Both the position numbers and the translations under genes were made by a program. This document shows, piece after piece, positions 1 to 8,469 of a stretch of DNA of 64,000 bases (positions within the stretch are counted from its first letter, which is position 1; each line of letters begins with the position of its first letter). Source of the stretch: G963674835 sp963674835 (GTDB taxonomy: Bacteria; Planctomycetota; Planctomycetia; Pirellulales; Thermoguttaceae); NCBI GenBank assembly GCA_963674835.2, contig CAXXKC010000003.1, positions 930,001-994,000 on the forward strand, read 5' to 3'. Under the pieces are notes generated by a model. It ran no database searches and was not told where the DNA came from. It was given only the letters and a program-made list of their open reading frames with translations.

Positions 1-560
1 CGGTAACCGTCCGGCGCCGCCACGCGCATCGTCCCAAACAGCAGCGGCTCGAACATCGCATGAAACCGCTCCACCCCGCCCACGCTCACGCTCCCCAGCG
101 TGTCGCCGTGATACGCGTCGCCCAACGCCACGTACAACGTCTTCTCCGGCCGTGGGTCGCGCCGCTGCCGCCAGTACTGAAAGGCCATCTTCACGGCCAC
201 TTCCACTGCCGTCGCGCCGTCGTCGGAGAAGAACACATGCTCCAAGCCGCGCGGCGCCAACTCGACCAGCCGCTTGGCCAGCCGGATCGTTGTCGGATTC
301 GAGCTCCCCAGCGACGTCACGTGCGCCACTCGCCCCAGTTGCTCGCGAAGCGCCGCATCCAGCCGCGGATGCCGATGCCCATGCACGTTGCACCACAGGC
401 TGCTCACCCCGTCGAGATACTCGTTCCCCTCGACGTCGACCAGCGTACACCCCTCGGCGCGTTCCAGAATCAGCGGCTCATACTCGGCCATCTGCGTGAA
501 CGCGTGCCACACGATCGTCCGATCCCACCGCTCCAGCTCTTCCCGACTCGCTTCGCTCAC
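1..560 (-). CDS. bioA: BioA, adenosylmethionine-8-amino-7-oxononanoate aminotransferase (N-terminal part)
   Basis: PLP-dependent class III aminotransferase that converts 8-amino-7-oxononanoate to 7,8-diaminopelargonate in biotin synthesis, using SAM as amino donor. About 186 N-terminal residues are visible and the gene runs off the left edge. They carry the BioA signature start WDRTIVWHAFTQM, then DGVSSLWCNVHGHRHPRL, FFSDDGATAVEVAVKMAFQYW and GDAYHGDTLGSVSVGG. The GTG start at 560 is preceded by GAGGAG. The gene follows the SAM hydroxide adenosyltransferase gene on the same strand after 88 bases and may be cotranscribed with it. The PLP lysine lies outside the window. The family assignment is firm; substrate specificity is inferred from the BioA-type N-terminus. 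Confidence 0.9.
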   Translation of the reverse strand, partial: MSEASREELERWDRTIVWHAFTQMAEYEPLILERAEGCTLVDVEGNEYLDGVSSLWCNVHGHRHPRLDAALREQLGRVAHVTSLGSSNPTTIRLAKRLVELAPRGLEHVFFSDDGATAVEVAVKMAFQYWRQRRDPRPEKTLYVALGDAYHGDTLGSVSVGGVERFHAMFEPLLFGTMRVAAPDGY

Positions 561-648
561 CGCTTCTCCTCTTCGCAGTCCGCACAGCTCCACATGGCCC
601 GGGCAAGGCGCAGCATGCGCCCGTCACGTGTCGCCCCGATCGCCCCGG

Positions 649-1434
649 TCATTCCCACGCCACGGTCACCGGCTCGCCGATCTGAATCCCCAGGCGAGCC
701 GCGGCGTTGTCGCCCACGACCGACAGCTCCAGCCGCCCGCTCGAGCCCACCACGGCCACCAGCGTCCCCTGCGGCTGCGAGGCGTACGTATTGAAGATGC
801 CCCACGTTTCATAGATGTTGCAGATCACCCACGCGCGGTTGTCCGTCGGCCGGCCCGCCAACATCTCGTCGGTCACGTTCGTAATCAGGTTCCCGAACGA
901 ATCGATCTCCAGTACCGACCCGACAATCCGATCCGGACCGATCCGCACGTCCGGCCACTCAAACTCGACCAGCCCTTCCAGCGGCGGCCCCAACTCCTCC
1001 GGGTCCACCCCCAGGCTCAAATGCGCGGCCACCGGCGCCATGATGTCGCGCCCGTGAAACGTGAACGACACCGGATGGTGCCAATACTCGGCGTTCTTCA
1101 GCCGAATCAGCCGCGATGGACTCGTCCGGCCGGCCACCAGACTCAACACGCCGTTGTCCGGCGCCACGTACCGCTGCTGCCCGATCTCCGCATACACGAT
1201 CGCCCGCGCCGTACCCACCCCCGGGTCAACCACCACCACGTGGATCGTTCCGCTTGGATACAGCTCCGTCACATCGCCCAGCACCACTGCCCCGTGCCGG
1301 ATGTCCTGCGCACGGATGTCGTGCGTAAGATCCACGATCGTGGCCCGGGGATTGATCGACAGGATCACCCCCTTCAACGCCGCCACGTACGGGCTCCCAC
1401 CGCCGAAATCGGTCGTCAGTGTGATTAGACTCAC
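649..1434 (-). CDS. SAM hydroxide adenosyltransferase (DUF62 / SAM hydrolase family)
   Basis: Member of the DUF62 family, which hydrolyses S-adenosylmethionine to adenosine and methionine and is related to fluorinase and chlorinase. Visible family motifs are the N-terminal LITLTTDFGGGSPYVAALKG, the VDPGVGT segment, YVAPDNGVLS, HGRDIMAPVAA and IDSFGNLITN. About 261 residues is usual. The chosen GTG start at 1434 overlaps the gatB stop as GTGA, which suggests translational coupling. An ATG at 1458 would add eight residues inside gatB and is less likely. It lies between gatB and bioA on the same strand. Nothing suggests halogenase activity, but the halide-loop residues were not checked by alignment. 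Confidence 0.88.
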   Translation of the reverse strand: MSLITLTTDFGGGSPYVAALKGVILSINPRATIVDLTHDIRAQDIRHGAVVLGDVTELYPSGTIHVVVVDPGVGTARAIVYAEIGQQRYVAPDNGVLSLVAGRTSPSRLIRLKNAEYWHHPVSFTFHGRDIMAPVAAHLSLGVDPEELGPPLEGLVEFEWPDVRIGPDRIVGSVLEIDSFGNLITNVTDEMLAGRPTDNRAWVICNIYETWGIFNTYASQPQGTLVAVVGSSGRLELSVVGDNAAARLGIQIGEPVTVAWE

Positions 1435-2924
1435 ATCTTCGCGATCAGTTCGAGGCACAGTTCTCGCACTCGCGTCGGGTTGACGTTCGGATTCCGCTTT
1501 TTCGCTTGGCCGATCAACGCGCCGATCCCCTTCGGCTTACCCTCCTTCACCTCCGCAACCACCTTCGGATTGGCCGCCAGCAGTTCCCGGCACAGATCCA
1601 CCACCTCCGCCTCGTCCACTTCCGCAATCCCCAGCGACTCCATCGCCTCCGCGACCGACTTGCCCGTGCCGACCATCTCGGCCAGCACCTCGCGTCCCCG
1701 GCTCGTCTCCAGCTTCCCGGCGCGCACGATCCCGATCAGCTCCGCCAGTTGCCTGGCGCCCACCGGGTAGTCGTCGATCGATTGCTGCATCTCGTTGAGC
1801 GTCCGCAACACGTCCTGTTGCACCCAGTTGCTCGCCGTCTTGCCGTCCCCCGTCGCGTCGGCCAACTCGATGTAATAGTCCACCAGCCGCCGCCCCTGGT
1901 TCACCAGCACGTCGCTGTCGTAGGGCGTAATGTCGTACGTCGTCTCCAGCCGCGTCCGCAACTCGGCCGGTCGCTCGCCCACCGACGCCCGCACCCGTTC
2001 CACTTCCTCTTCACTCACCGTCACCGGCACCAGGTCCGGGTCGGGAAAGTACCGGTAATCGCTCGATTCCTCCTTGGAACGCTGCGGCCGCGTCACCTGC
2101 GCCGTCTCGTCCCAACCCCGCGTCTGCTTTGGCACGTCCCCCATCTTCTGATGCGTTTCTTCCCACACCTCGTACTGCCGCTGGGCCTCGTAGGTCAACG
2201 CCCGCTCCACCGCCCGGAAGCTGTTCATGTTCTTCACTTCCACGATCGGCGTCGCCACCGTCCCCTCCGGCGTGTCGACGTGCAGGTTGATGTTCGCATC
2301 CACCCGCAAACTCCCCTCCTGCATATTGCAGTCCGACACGCCCAGGTAGTTCAACAGCAGCTTCAGCTCCGTCAGATACGCCTTCGCCTCGGCTGGCGAT
2401 CGCATGTCCGGCTTGCTCACGATCTCCATCAGCGGCGTCCCCGTCCGGTTCAGATCGATCCGGCTGTCCCCCTTTCCCGCCACCTCGTCGTGCATGCTCT
2501 TGCCGGCATCCTCTTCCAGGTGCACCCGGATGATGCCGATGTTCTTCGGCTCGATCGCCCCCTTCGGATCGCTGATCGGCAGATAGCCTTCGTAGCTGAA
2601 CGGAAGATCGAACTGGCTGATCTGGTACCCCTTCGGCAAGTCCGGATAGTAATAGTTCTTCCGGTCCCACTTCGTGAACAGGTTGATCGAACAGTTCAGC
2701 GCCAATGCCGACTGCAACGACAGGTCCAGCGCCCGCCGATTCATCACCGGCAGCGTCCCCGGCATCCCGATGCACACCGGGCACGTCTGCGTATTCGGCG
2801 GCGCCCCAAACTTCGTACTGCACCCGCAGAACAGCTTCGACTCCGTCAAAAGCTGCACGTGCACTTCCAATCCGATCACTATCTGATAAGGAAGCTTGGC
2901 GTCACTCATCGTTGTCCCATCCAT
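1431..2924 (-). CDS. gatB: GatB, Asp-tRNA(Asn)/Glu-tRNA(Gln) amidotransferase subunit B
   Basis: The kinase/transamidase subunit of GatCAB, which converts misacylated Glu-tRNA(Gln) and Asp-tRNA(Asn) to Gln-tRNA(Gln) and Asn-tRNA(Asn) with ATP and ammonia from GatA. The protein is full length (497 residues). It starts with the family hallmark YQIVIGLEVHVQLLTESKLF, and a four-Cys zinc site is visible (C33, C35, C48, C51). The DRKNYYYPDLPKGYQISQ and SSDYRYFPDPDL motifs follow, and a helical YqeY-like tail ends the protein. The ATG at 2924 has AGAGGA seven bases upstream; an internal ATG at 2909 is possible. It is separated from gatC-gatA by a hypothetical gene and a toxin-antitoxin pair. Confidence 0.97.
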   Translation of the reverse strand: MDGTTMSDAKLPYQIVIGLEVHVQLLTESKLFCGCSTKFGAPPNTQTCPVCIGMPGTLPVMNRRALDLSLQSALALNCSINLFTKWDRKNYYYPDLPKGYQISQFDLPFSYEGYLPISDPKGAIEPKNIGIIRVHLEEDAGKSMHDEVAGKGDSRIDLNRTGTPLMEIVSKPDMRSPAEAKAYLTELKLLLNYLGVSDCNMQEGSLRVDANINLHVDTPEGTVATPIVEVKNMNSFRAVERALTYEAQRQYEVWEETHQKMGDVPKQTRGWDETAQVTRPQRSKEESSDYRYFPDPDLVPVTVSEEEVERVRASVGERPAELRTRLETTYDITPYDSDVLVNQGRRLVDYYIELADATGDGKTASNWVQQDVLRTLNEMQQSIDDYPVGARQLAELIGIVRAGKLETSRGREVLAEMVGTGKSVAEAMESLGIAEVDEAEVVDLCRELLAANPKVVAEVKEGKPKGIGALIGQAKKRNPNVNPTRVRELCLELIAKM

Positions 2925-2983
2925 TCAGGCATCCTCTGGCATCTATTCCAATCCCGCAAGAGCAGGGACTCACCGGCCAGTCA

Positions 2984-3478
2984 CTAGGCCTGTTCAATGA
3001 CTCGATCCAGTTCTCCACTGAACGAGAAGACCTCGATGCGCCGGCCCTGCGATGGCGCCACCGCGTACGATGGGTCGGCCGCTGTTGCAGATAGAACACG
3101 ATTCCCTTCCATCTCGGTGAAAACCAGGATCCTATCGTTCACGAGGTCCCGAATCCACTCGATGGCGTCCAGAAACTCCTGTTCGTGGTCGTCCTCTTCG
3201 AATTGATCGAAGTGGGAATGGAATGCCTCACAAGACACGGTCAGTTCTCGCCCGTAGGTTGAAAGGGCAACACGATATCGCTGCCCGCGCGAATCCTCTC
3301 GGACAGCCTGAACAAAGGTATTCCCCTGGAACTCGTGCCGTTCGATGACACCGAACACGTCCGGACAGTGCCGACGAATCATCTCGACCACCCACGCATC
3401 ATACGATTCCTGCGACAGATTGCCCGATTCTGCGGGCAACGGCTCTCGCGGCGAGTCACAGGGGTTGAGCGAGGACAT
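2984..3478 (-). CDS. Hypothetical acidic protein
   Basis: I do not recognise the family. The product is about 164 residues, acidic and soluble, with no signal peptide or membrane segment. The middle reads like a globular fold (SYDAWVVEMIRRHCPDVFG, then a strand-rich part with FQGNTFVQAVRED and RYRVALSTYG), followed by an acidic helix rich in Asp and Glu (FDQFEEDDHEQEFLDAIEWI). I chose the ATG at 3478; an in-frame GTG at 3538 would add 20 residues, and a GAGGAGG run lies between the two. It sits between the toxin gene and gatB, on the same strand as both. It could be accessory to the toxin-antitoxin cassette, but nothing in the sequence shows that. Confidence 0.6.
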   Translation of the reverse strand: MSSLNPCDSPREPLPAESGNLSQESYDAWVVEMIRRHCPDVFGVIERHEFQGNTFVQAVREDSRGQRYRVALSTYGRELTVSCEAFHSHFDQFEEDDHEQEFLDAIEWIRDLVNDRILVFTEMEGNRVLSATAADPSYAVAPSQGRRIEVFSFSGELDRVIEQA

Positions 3479-3574
3479 CGCACACCACTCCACCAACTTG
3501 CGTCCGGTTGCCTCCTCTCTCGAGGATTCGCCTGCCACCTCTGGCTCGCTGCATCCGAGACTTCGGCCACACGA

Positions 3575-3922
3575 TCACAAGCCCAGCGTGTGCCGCAGGG
3601 CGGCATCGATAGGTTCCATCTGACGACAACGTCCAATCACGCGATCCATTTCCGTCTCCAGAACCGTCGCCAGATTGTCCGTCATCACCACCGAGTCCGT
3701 ACGCAGCCCCATCTCCTGACCCCGCGCCGACGACCGTGTCACCACGACACGGCTCGGATGTCCGGCCCTGGCATGATTGCTGGTAATCATGGCAACGACG
3801 CTCTGCGTCAGCCCCGTCCCCAAATCACTCGCCTGCACTACGATCGCCGGCCGACGCTTCGCCGTCACCAGGTTCGAATCCGGAAACAGAACCAGTACGA
3901 CATCACCCCGATCAAGGCGCAT
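3575..3922 (-). CDS. MazF/PemK-like endoribonuclease toxin
   Basis: Toxin of a type II toxin-antitoxin pair; family members cleave mRNA at short motifs. The product starts MRLDRGDVVLVLFPDSN, the typical MazF/PemK opening strand, and continues with KRRPAIVVQASDLG (the conserved RP-hhh segment) and a TSNHARAGHPSRVVV region, ending in a helix (METDRVIGRC-like). At 115 residues it has normal length. The ATG at 3922 lies within the end of the antitoxin gene, giving an 11-base overlap; an ATG at 3931 is equally readable. The pair lies inside the gatCA-gatB region. RNA target and activity are not inferable. Confidence 0.85.
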   Translation of the reverse strand: MRLDRGDVVLVLFPDSNLVTAKRRPAIVVQASDLGTGLTQSVVAMITSNHARAGHPSRVVVTRSSARGQEMGLRTDSVVMTDNLATVLETEMDRVIGRCRQMEPIDAALRHTLGL

Positions 3923-4142
3923 CGTACACATCCATTTCGGGACGCTGCCAATCTTCCGCAATGGCCCCCAGGCGCCGGCGAAGATCGCTCGCCTGCTGTT
4001 GCCCAATGCCCCGTTCGGCCAAATCAACCGATTCGGCCTCAGTGAGGAACGTGACCAAAACTGGCCCCTCCGCTCCTTGCGGGGCCGGCTCGGTCAATTC
4101 GACTCTTCCGTCCCGAAAGACACCTTGAACTGACTTCAGCAT
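3912..4142 (-). CDS. Antitoxin of the MazF/PemK-like pair
   Basis: Small 76-residue protein directly upstream of, and overlapping, the toxin. It starts MLKSVQGVFRDGRVELTEPAP, a compact beta-strand N-terminus of the kind seen in DUF104/AbrB-like antitoxins. It ends in an acidic, helix-prone tail (LRRRLGAIAEDWQRPEMDVY), the part that in such pairs usually wraps the toxin. The ATG at 4142 was chosen because the family N-terminus begins there; upstream in-frame codons to 4205 look non-coding. Such antitoxins commonly autoregulate the operon, but no operator was identified. Function is assigned from gene order and general resemblance rather than from a diagnostic motif. Confidence 0.75.
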   Translation of the reverse strand: MLKSVQGVFRDGRVELTEPAPQGAEGPVLVTFLTEAESVDLAERGIGQQQASDLRRRLGAIAEDWQRPEMDVYDAP

Positions 4143-4235
4143 CGACCCACACCTCCATCCAGATTCCAGGCCTGGAGATCGCCACGCTCCCATTCTACCG
4201 ATCAACCATACCCCCGTACAGGCGGGAACCCAGCC

Positions 4236-5780
4236 TCATCCCAGCGCCGGCCTTCGCGTATGCCAATCGGTCGCCTCCTGGAACATGTGCGCCGCCCGCA
4301 GCAACCGCTCTTCTTCAAACGGCGGCCCCTGCAGCTGAAGCCCGATCGGCAATCCGCCCGAGCTCAGTCCGCACGGAATCGAAATACCCCCGATGCCCGC
4401 CAGGTTCGTGCTCACCGTGTACAGATCGTACAGATACATCGACAGCGGATCGTCTACCCGCTCGCCCAGACGGAAGGCCGGCGTGGGAGTCACCGGTCCG
4501 ACGATCAAATCCACCTCGCCCAGCGCCCGATCGAAGTCCTCGCGGATCAGCCGCCGCACCTTCAGTGCCTTCAGGTAGTACGCGTCGTAGTAACCCGCGC
4601 TCAACGCGTAGGTCCCCAGCATGATCCGCCGCTTCACCTCCGCGCCGAAACCCTCCGCACGCGTGCGCCGGTACATCCGCACCAGTGCGTTGTCCAGTTC
4701 CTCCAGGCCCGCCGTATCCTTCGCCGCTTGTAGCTCGGCCCGCTGCGCCTCCAATTCCGCCAACATTTCCCGCTGATCGGTCCGGTAGCCGTAATGCGCA
4801 CCGTCGTAACGGGCCAAATTGCTCGATGCCTCGCACGGTGCGATGATGTAGTACGTCGCCACGGCGTACTTGCTGTGCGGCAACGACACCTCCCGCACCG
4901 TCGCCCCCAGCGACTCATACACCTTCACCGCCTCGCGAACCGCCGCTTCCACCTCCGGGTCCAGCCCGTCGCCGAAATGCTCGCGGACCGGTCCCAGCCT
5001 CAGTCCCTCGAGCGGCTGCCGCACTGTCTTCGTATACCGCGGTACCGGCCGGTTCACCGACGTCGAGTCGCGCAGATCGTGCCCCGCCAAAGTCTCTAGC
5101 AGCAAGGCCGCGTCTTCGGCCGTCCAGGCCAGCGGTCCGATCTGGTCCAGACTACTGGCGAACGCCACCAGCCCGTATCGGCTCACGCGCCCGTACGTCG
5201 GCTTCATCCCCGTCACGCCGCACAGTCCCGCCGGCTGGCGGATCGACCCGCCCGTGTCGCTCCCCACCGACAACGGCGCCATCGACGCCGCCACGCATGC
5301 CGCCGCGCCGCCGCTCGATCCGCCGGGAATCCGCTCCAAGTCCCACGGATTGCACGTCCGCTGAAACGCCGAGTTCTCCGTCGAGCCTCCCATGGCGAAC
5401 TCGTCCATGTTCGTCTTGCCGATCAGCACCGCGTCGGCCGCCTTCAGCCGCGCGATCACCGTCCCGTCGTACGGCGGACGAAACTCCCCCAGCATCCGCG
5501 ACGCGCAACTCGTCGGCTCGCCCCGCGTGCAAAGCAGATCCTTCACCGCCACCGGCAGTCCCGCCAGCGGCCCCAGCGGCTCGTTCCGCTTCCGCCGTTG
5601 GTCGATCTGGCTCGCCCGATCCAGCACCGCCTCGCGTTCCACGCGCAGGAACGCCTGCACCTGCCCGTCGTGGCGCTCGATCTGCCCCAAGAAAGCCTCG
5701 GCCACTTCGACCGCGGTGATTTCGCCCGATTTCAGCCGGGCCAGTAGAGCCGTCGCAGTGCTATGAATCAGCGAGTTCAT
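4236..5780 (-). CDS. gatA: GatA, amidotransferase subunit A
   Basis: Glutaminase subunit of GatCAB and a member of the amidase signature family. It releases ammonia from Gln for transfer to misacylated tRNA on GatB. The 514-residue product contains the catalytic Lys-cisSer-Ser triad: K80 in GLPVAVKDLL, S155 in PGGSSGGAA and S179 in GSDTGGSIRQPA. The tail GLPIGLQLQGPPFEEERLLRAA is the normal family end. The ATG at 5780 shares its A with the gatC stop (TGATG), so the two genes are translationally coupled; an upstream ATG at 5816 inside gatC is not needed. Length and motifs are those of a functional enzyme. Confidence 0.97.
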   Translation of the reverse strand: MNSLIHSTATALLARLKSGEITAVEVAEAFLGQIERHDGQVQAFLRVEREAVLDRASQIDQRRKRNEPLGPLAGLPVAVKDLLCTRGEPTSCASRMLGEFRPPYDGTVIARLKAADAVLIGKTNMDEFAMGGSTENSAFQRTCNPWDLERIPGGSSGGAAACVAASMAPLSVGSDTGGSIRQPAGLCGVTGMKPTYGRVSRYGLVAFASSLDQIGPLAWTAEDAALLLETLAGHDLRDSTSVNRPVPRYTKTVRQPLEGLRLGPVREHFGDGLDPEVEAAVREAVKVYESLGATVREVSLPHSKYAVATYYIIAPCEASSNLARYDGAHYGYRTDQREMLAELEAQRAELQAAKDTAGLEELDNALVRMYRRTRAEGFGAEVKRRIMLGTYALSAGYYDAYYLKALKVRRLIREDFDRALGEVDLIVGPVTPTPAFRLGERVDDPLSMYLYDLYTVSTNLAGIGGISIPCGLSSGGLPIGLQLQGPPFEEERLLRAAHMFQEATDWHTRRPALG

Positions 5781-6076
5781 CAGATATCGCCGAGCACCGC
5801 AGGCACCCGGTAGCATTCGTCGTCATGTTGGGGAGCGTTGGCCAACGCCTCGTCGCGCGCTAGGCTCGGCACAACGCGGTCTTCACGGAACACGTCGGAC
5901 ACATCCAGAGGGTGCGCCATCGGCGCCACTTCGTCCGTAGCCACTTCCCCCAGCAATTCCATGTAGCGCAGAATCTGCCCCATCTGCACCGTCATCCGGT
6001 CCAACTCTTCGTTCGACAGAAGCAGCCGGGCCAGCAAAGAAACGCGCTGGACTTCCTCTCGCGAAAGCACTGACAT
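5780..6076 (-). CDS. gatC: GatC, amidotransferase subunit C
   Basis: Small scaffold subunit that wraps around GatA and GatB in the tRNA-dependent amidotransferase. The 98-residue product begins MSVLSREEVQRVSLLARLLLS and contains the conserved helix LDRMTVQMGQILRYMELLGEV, the PMAHPLDVSDVFREDRV segment and the AP-type tail. The ATG at 6076 was chosen over one at 6109 because family members start at this helix. It overlaps gatA by one base and follows rpmB on the same strand after 101 bases. This genome therefore probably makes Gln-tRNA and/or Asn-tRNA indirectly. Confidence 0.93.
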   Translation of the reverse strand: MSVLSREEVQRVSLLARLLLSNEELDRMTVQMGQILRYMELLGEVATDEVAPMAHPLDVSDVFREDRVVPSLARDEALANAPQHDDECYRVPAVLGDI

Positions 6077-6177
6077 AATGCACCGCGTGGGAAACGGAAA
6101 GGCCCTCACCTGCCTCCCCTTCTCCCTTGCAAGCGACGAAGCAGGACCCGAGGGCGTCTGGGGACTCGTTAGCCTAT

Positions 6178-6546
6178 CTAACTCTTCCTCGCGGCCTTGT
6201 CTTCCTTGGCCTTGCGACGTTTGCGCGCCTTGATGCTGTCCGACTTCGCCACCGCCTCCTTCTGGGGCTTCTCACCAGCCGTCTCGCTCGGCGGCAGCTT
6301 GAACGGCGCGCTATGCACCTTCTTCGTTACCGCTCCGCTCCGGAGGCAACGCGTGCAAACCCATACCGATTTGTTCGTGCCGCTGGGCGTCGTCACGTGC
6401 ACCTTCTGAAGGTTCGGCTTGAACTTGCGTCGGCTGATCCCTGTCACCTTCGTGCCGACGCCGCCGAGGTACTTCGCCCGACCCCGGGTGGTTACCGAAT
6501 TGCCCAGGTTCGCCTTCTTCCCACAGACTTCACAGACTTGAGCCAT
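6178..6546 (-). CDS. rpmB: 50S ribosomal protein L28, with C-terminal extension
   Basis: Ribosomal large-subunit protein. The first 75 residues are canonical: MAQVCEVCGKKANLGNSVT, then RGRAKYLGGVGTKVTGISRRKFKPNLQKV and VWVCTRCLRSGAV. Two CxxC pairs (CEVC and CTRC) make this the zinc-ribbon (C+) form. The remaining 45 residues are a Lys-rich tail (KARKRRKAKEDKAARKS) that makes the protein about 1.5 times as long as typical L28. The ATG at 6546 has GGAGAG upstream, and a sigma70-like promoter lies at 6596-6623. The gene is monocistronic or the first of the gatCA transcript. Confidence 0.95.
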   Translation of the reverse strand: MAQVCEVCGKKANLGNSVTTRGRAKYLGGVGTKVTGISRRKFKPNLQKVHVTTPSGTNKSVWVCTRCLRSGAVTKKVHSAPFKLPPSETAGEKPQKEAVAKSDSIKARKRRKAKEDKAARKS

Positions 6547-6595
6547 CCAATTACTCTCCCCACAGGCGAGTCACTCGACAAAATGCGAAACTCCC

Positions 6596-6623
6596 AATAT
6601 AGCCTGTCCATCCGGCAACGCAA
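6596..6623 (-). promoter_or_regulatory. Predicted sigma70-type promoter of rpmB
   Basis: On the minus strand the -35 box TTGCGT (6618-6623) and -10 box TATATT (6596-6601) are separated by 16 bases. Transcription would start near 6589, about 43 bases before the rpmB ATG. Found by eye; strength is inferred from consensus match. Confidence 0.5.
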
Positions 6624-6889
6624 GGCCGCCCCCCACGCAAGACGCATCACCCGCACGCCCCAATGATCCCAGACCTTCCCCCGAACCTCACCGCCTTCTC
6701 TTACCCCTTGGACTGGTGGAATCCCCCGCATTTCCAACGCACGCACTTGCATCCAACGACCACCGCCAATCAAGATGTCAGAATGGACGCTCAGCGGCGC
6801 TCCGCCCGAACCGACGGCGGCCGTTGACCGTCAAAGCTCCTCTGCCCCGCGATGCTCTCCACCGCGGCGCCAGCCAACGAAGAACACCC

Positions 6890-7579
6890 ATGACACACAT
6901 ACCCCTCCTCCTACTGGCCCTGCTCGCCGCGCCCGACGCCCCCGCGCCCACCCAGCAGCTGTTGCCCCCCCAGGCGACCTCGCCAGGCCCAGCCGTGGCC
7001 GAAACCTCTCAGCCGGCCCACCTCTCGATCATGCGCCAGCCCAACGGCGCCCCCATCCTCGTCGTCAAATACCCCTGGCGCCAACATCGCCACGCGTCGC
7101 TCGAAATGCGGCTCCTCGAAGACGACCACCGCGACCCGTCCGTCTGGAAGCCCATCTTCTTCGTCGGGAATTTCCTCAACGACGAAGCCCTCAAAGCCAT
7201 CTACTACTGCCAGGACGCCGCCAACAACCTACCGGCCAAGGCAACCTTTACCAAAGGCACCGAGAAGGAAAAGGTCGATTTCGAAGTCGCCGGCCGCCGC
7301 AACTTCCTCGACCGCCCCGCCGTCGTCACCGCCTGCGAGTCTAAGCTCGAAGGGCCGCGCGGCGGAACCCGCCTCATCTACTGGCCACTGGAAGACTGGG
7401 CCGTCAATCGCGACACCCTTTGGCTCGAGCTCCCTAAGAAGGAATACTCCAAGCCCTGTCGCTTCCGCGTCTGGTTCCTTCGCGACGACGACATCGTCTG
7501 GTCCGAAACCTTCGCCTGGCCCGGCTACCCGCAGAAATCCGAGCCGCCAGGGGCCCCCAAGGCCAAGCCCGCACCCTGA
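6890..7579 (+). CDS. Hypothetical exported protein
   Basis: I do not recognise the family. The 229-residue product begins MTHIPLLLLALLAAPDAPAP, a short hydrophobic stretch compatible with a signal peptide and followed by a Pro/Ala-rich spacer. The mature part is strand-rich and aromatic (LSIMRQPNGAPILVVKYPW, KPIFFVGNFLNDEALKAIYYCQDAANN, RLIYWPLEDWAVNRDTLWLEL, CRFRVWFLRDDDIVW), suggesting a compact beta domain. The tail is Pro/Lys/Ala-rich and low in complexity. The start was placed at the ATG before the signal sequence, although an open frame extends upstream to 6716. The gene is divergent from rpmB and convergent with the hisN-like gene. Confidence 0.65.
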   Translation: MTHIPLLLLALLAAPDAPAPTQQLLPPQATSPGPAVAETSQPAHLSIMRQPNGAPILVVKYPWRQHRHASLEMRLLEDDHRDPSVWKPIFFVGNFLNDEALKAIYYCQDAANNLPAKATFTKGTEKEKVDFEVAGRRNFLDRPAVVTACESKLEGPRGGTRLIYWPLEDWAVNRDTLWLELPKKEYSKPCRFRVWFLRDDDIVWSETFAWPGYPQKSEPPGAPKAKPAP

Positions 7580-7662
7580 ATCGCGCCAAGAACAGCGGCG
7601 TCGGGCACCACGCCCACTTTCACATGCCCTCTGCAGATCTCTAACCTCGTGCCCGCCGTGCT

Positions 7663-8460
7663 CTACCCCCGCAGAATCGCCAGCGTCTCCTCGTGAAGCC
7701 GCCCGTTGGTGGCCACGCCATGACCGGAGCGCGCCGTCACGCTTCCCTGCCAATCGCTAAACGTGCCCCCGGCCTCCTGGATCACCGGCAAAACGGCCGA
7801 CGCATCCCATACGTGCATCAGCGGATCGACCATCACCTCCGCACGTCCTGTGGCAACCATCAGATATCCAAAACAGTCGCCCCAGGTCCGCGACAACCGG
7901 CAGGCCGACTGCAGCGCGTCGTAGGCGTCCCGCCGTCCAATCTGGTCGAAACTGGCCACCTCGCTTGTCAGAAACAGGGCCTCGTCCAGCCGCGCACAAT
8001 CGTTCACCTTCGTGCGCCGCGGCGCGACGGTCCCCGATGCATACCACGCCCCGTGCCCCACCGCCGCATACACCCACTCATCCAACGCAGGAATCAAGAT
8101 CACTCCCGCCACGCTCTCCCCTTCCCGCTCGATTCCAACCAGCGTCCCGTACAAAGGCACGCCGTGAATGAACGACTTCGTCCCGTCGATCGGGTCCAGA
8201 ATCCACTGATACCCGCTGTCGCCCGGTTGCTCCGGAAACTCCTCTCCCAAGACGCCATCCCCGGGAAACGCCTCCGAGATCCGCCGCCGCAGATGCTGCT
8301 CCGCCTCCCGGTCGGCGATTGTCACCGGCGAGTCGTCCCCCTTGCGATCCACCTGTAGATCGCTGCTACGGTAGTATTGCAGCGTGATGCCTCCCGCCTC
8401 TCGGGCGGCCGCAACCGCCAAATCCAACCGTCGCTCAATGTCCGTTGCCGTTGCACCCAT
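7663..8460 (-). CDS. hisN: Histidinol-phosphatase-like inositol monophosphatase family protein (HisN type)
   Basis: Mg-dependent phosphatase of the IMPase superfamily. The 265-residue product shows the metal sites GDDSPVTIADREAE, GEEF, WILDPIDGTKSFIHGVPLYGTLVG and, near the end, VWDASAVLPVIQEAGG. The segment SRTWGDCFGYLMVATGRAEVMVDP resembles the HisN type that dephosphorylates L-histidinol phosphate. That fits a genome whose hisB (44474-45061) lacks a phosphatase domain. The ATG at 8460 was chosen; a TTG at 8469 is possible. Inositol-1-phosphate remains an alternative substrate. It is not in an operon with the other his genes. Confidence 0.8.
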   Translation of the reverse strand: MGATATDIERRLDLAVAAAREAGGITLQYYRSSDLQVDRKGDDSPVTIADREAEQHLRRRISEAFPGDGVLGEEFPEQPGDSGYQWILDPIDGTKSFIHGVPLYGTLVGIEREGESVAGVILIPALDEWVYAAVGHGAWYASGTVAPRRTKVNDCARLDEALFLTSEVASFDQIGRRDAYDALQSACRLSRTWGDCFGYLMVATGRAEVMVDPLMHVWDASAVLPVIQEAGGTFSDWQGSVTARSGHGVATNGRLHEETLAILRG

Positions 8461-8469
8461 CGTATCCAA

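Noticed and set aside
1506..2987. Long + strand open frame opposite gatB
   Set aside because: Translation is Arg/His/Pro/Leu-rich and lies antisense to a perfect gatB; it results from the C-rich + strand.
3871..3881. GGTTCGAATCC, a tRNA T-loop-like string
   Set aside because: It lies in the coding sequence of the MazF/PemK-like toxin and no acceptor stem or anticodon arm surrounds it.
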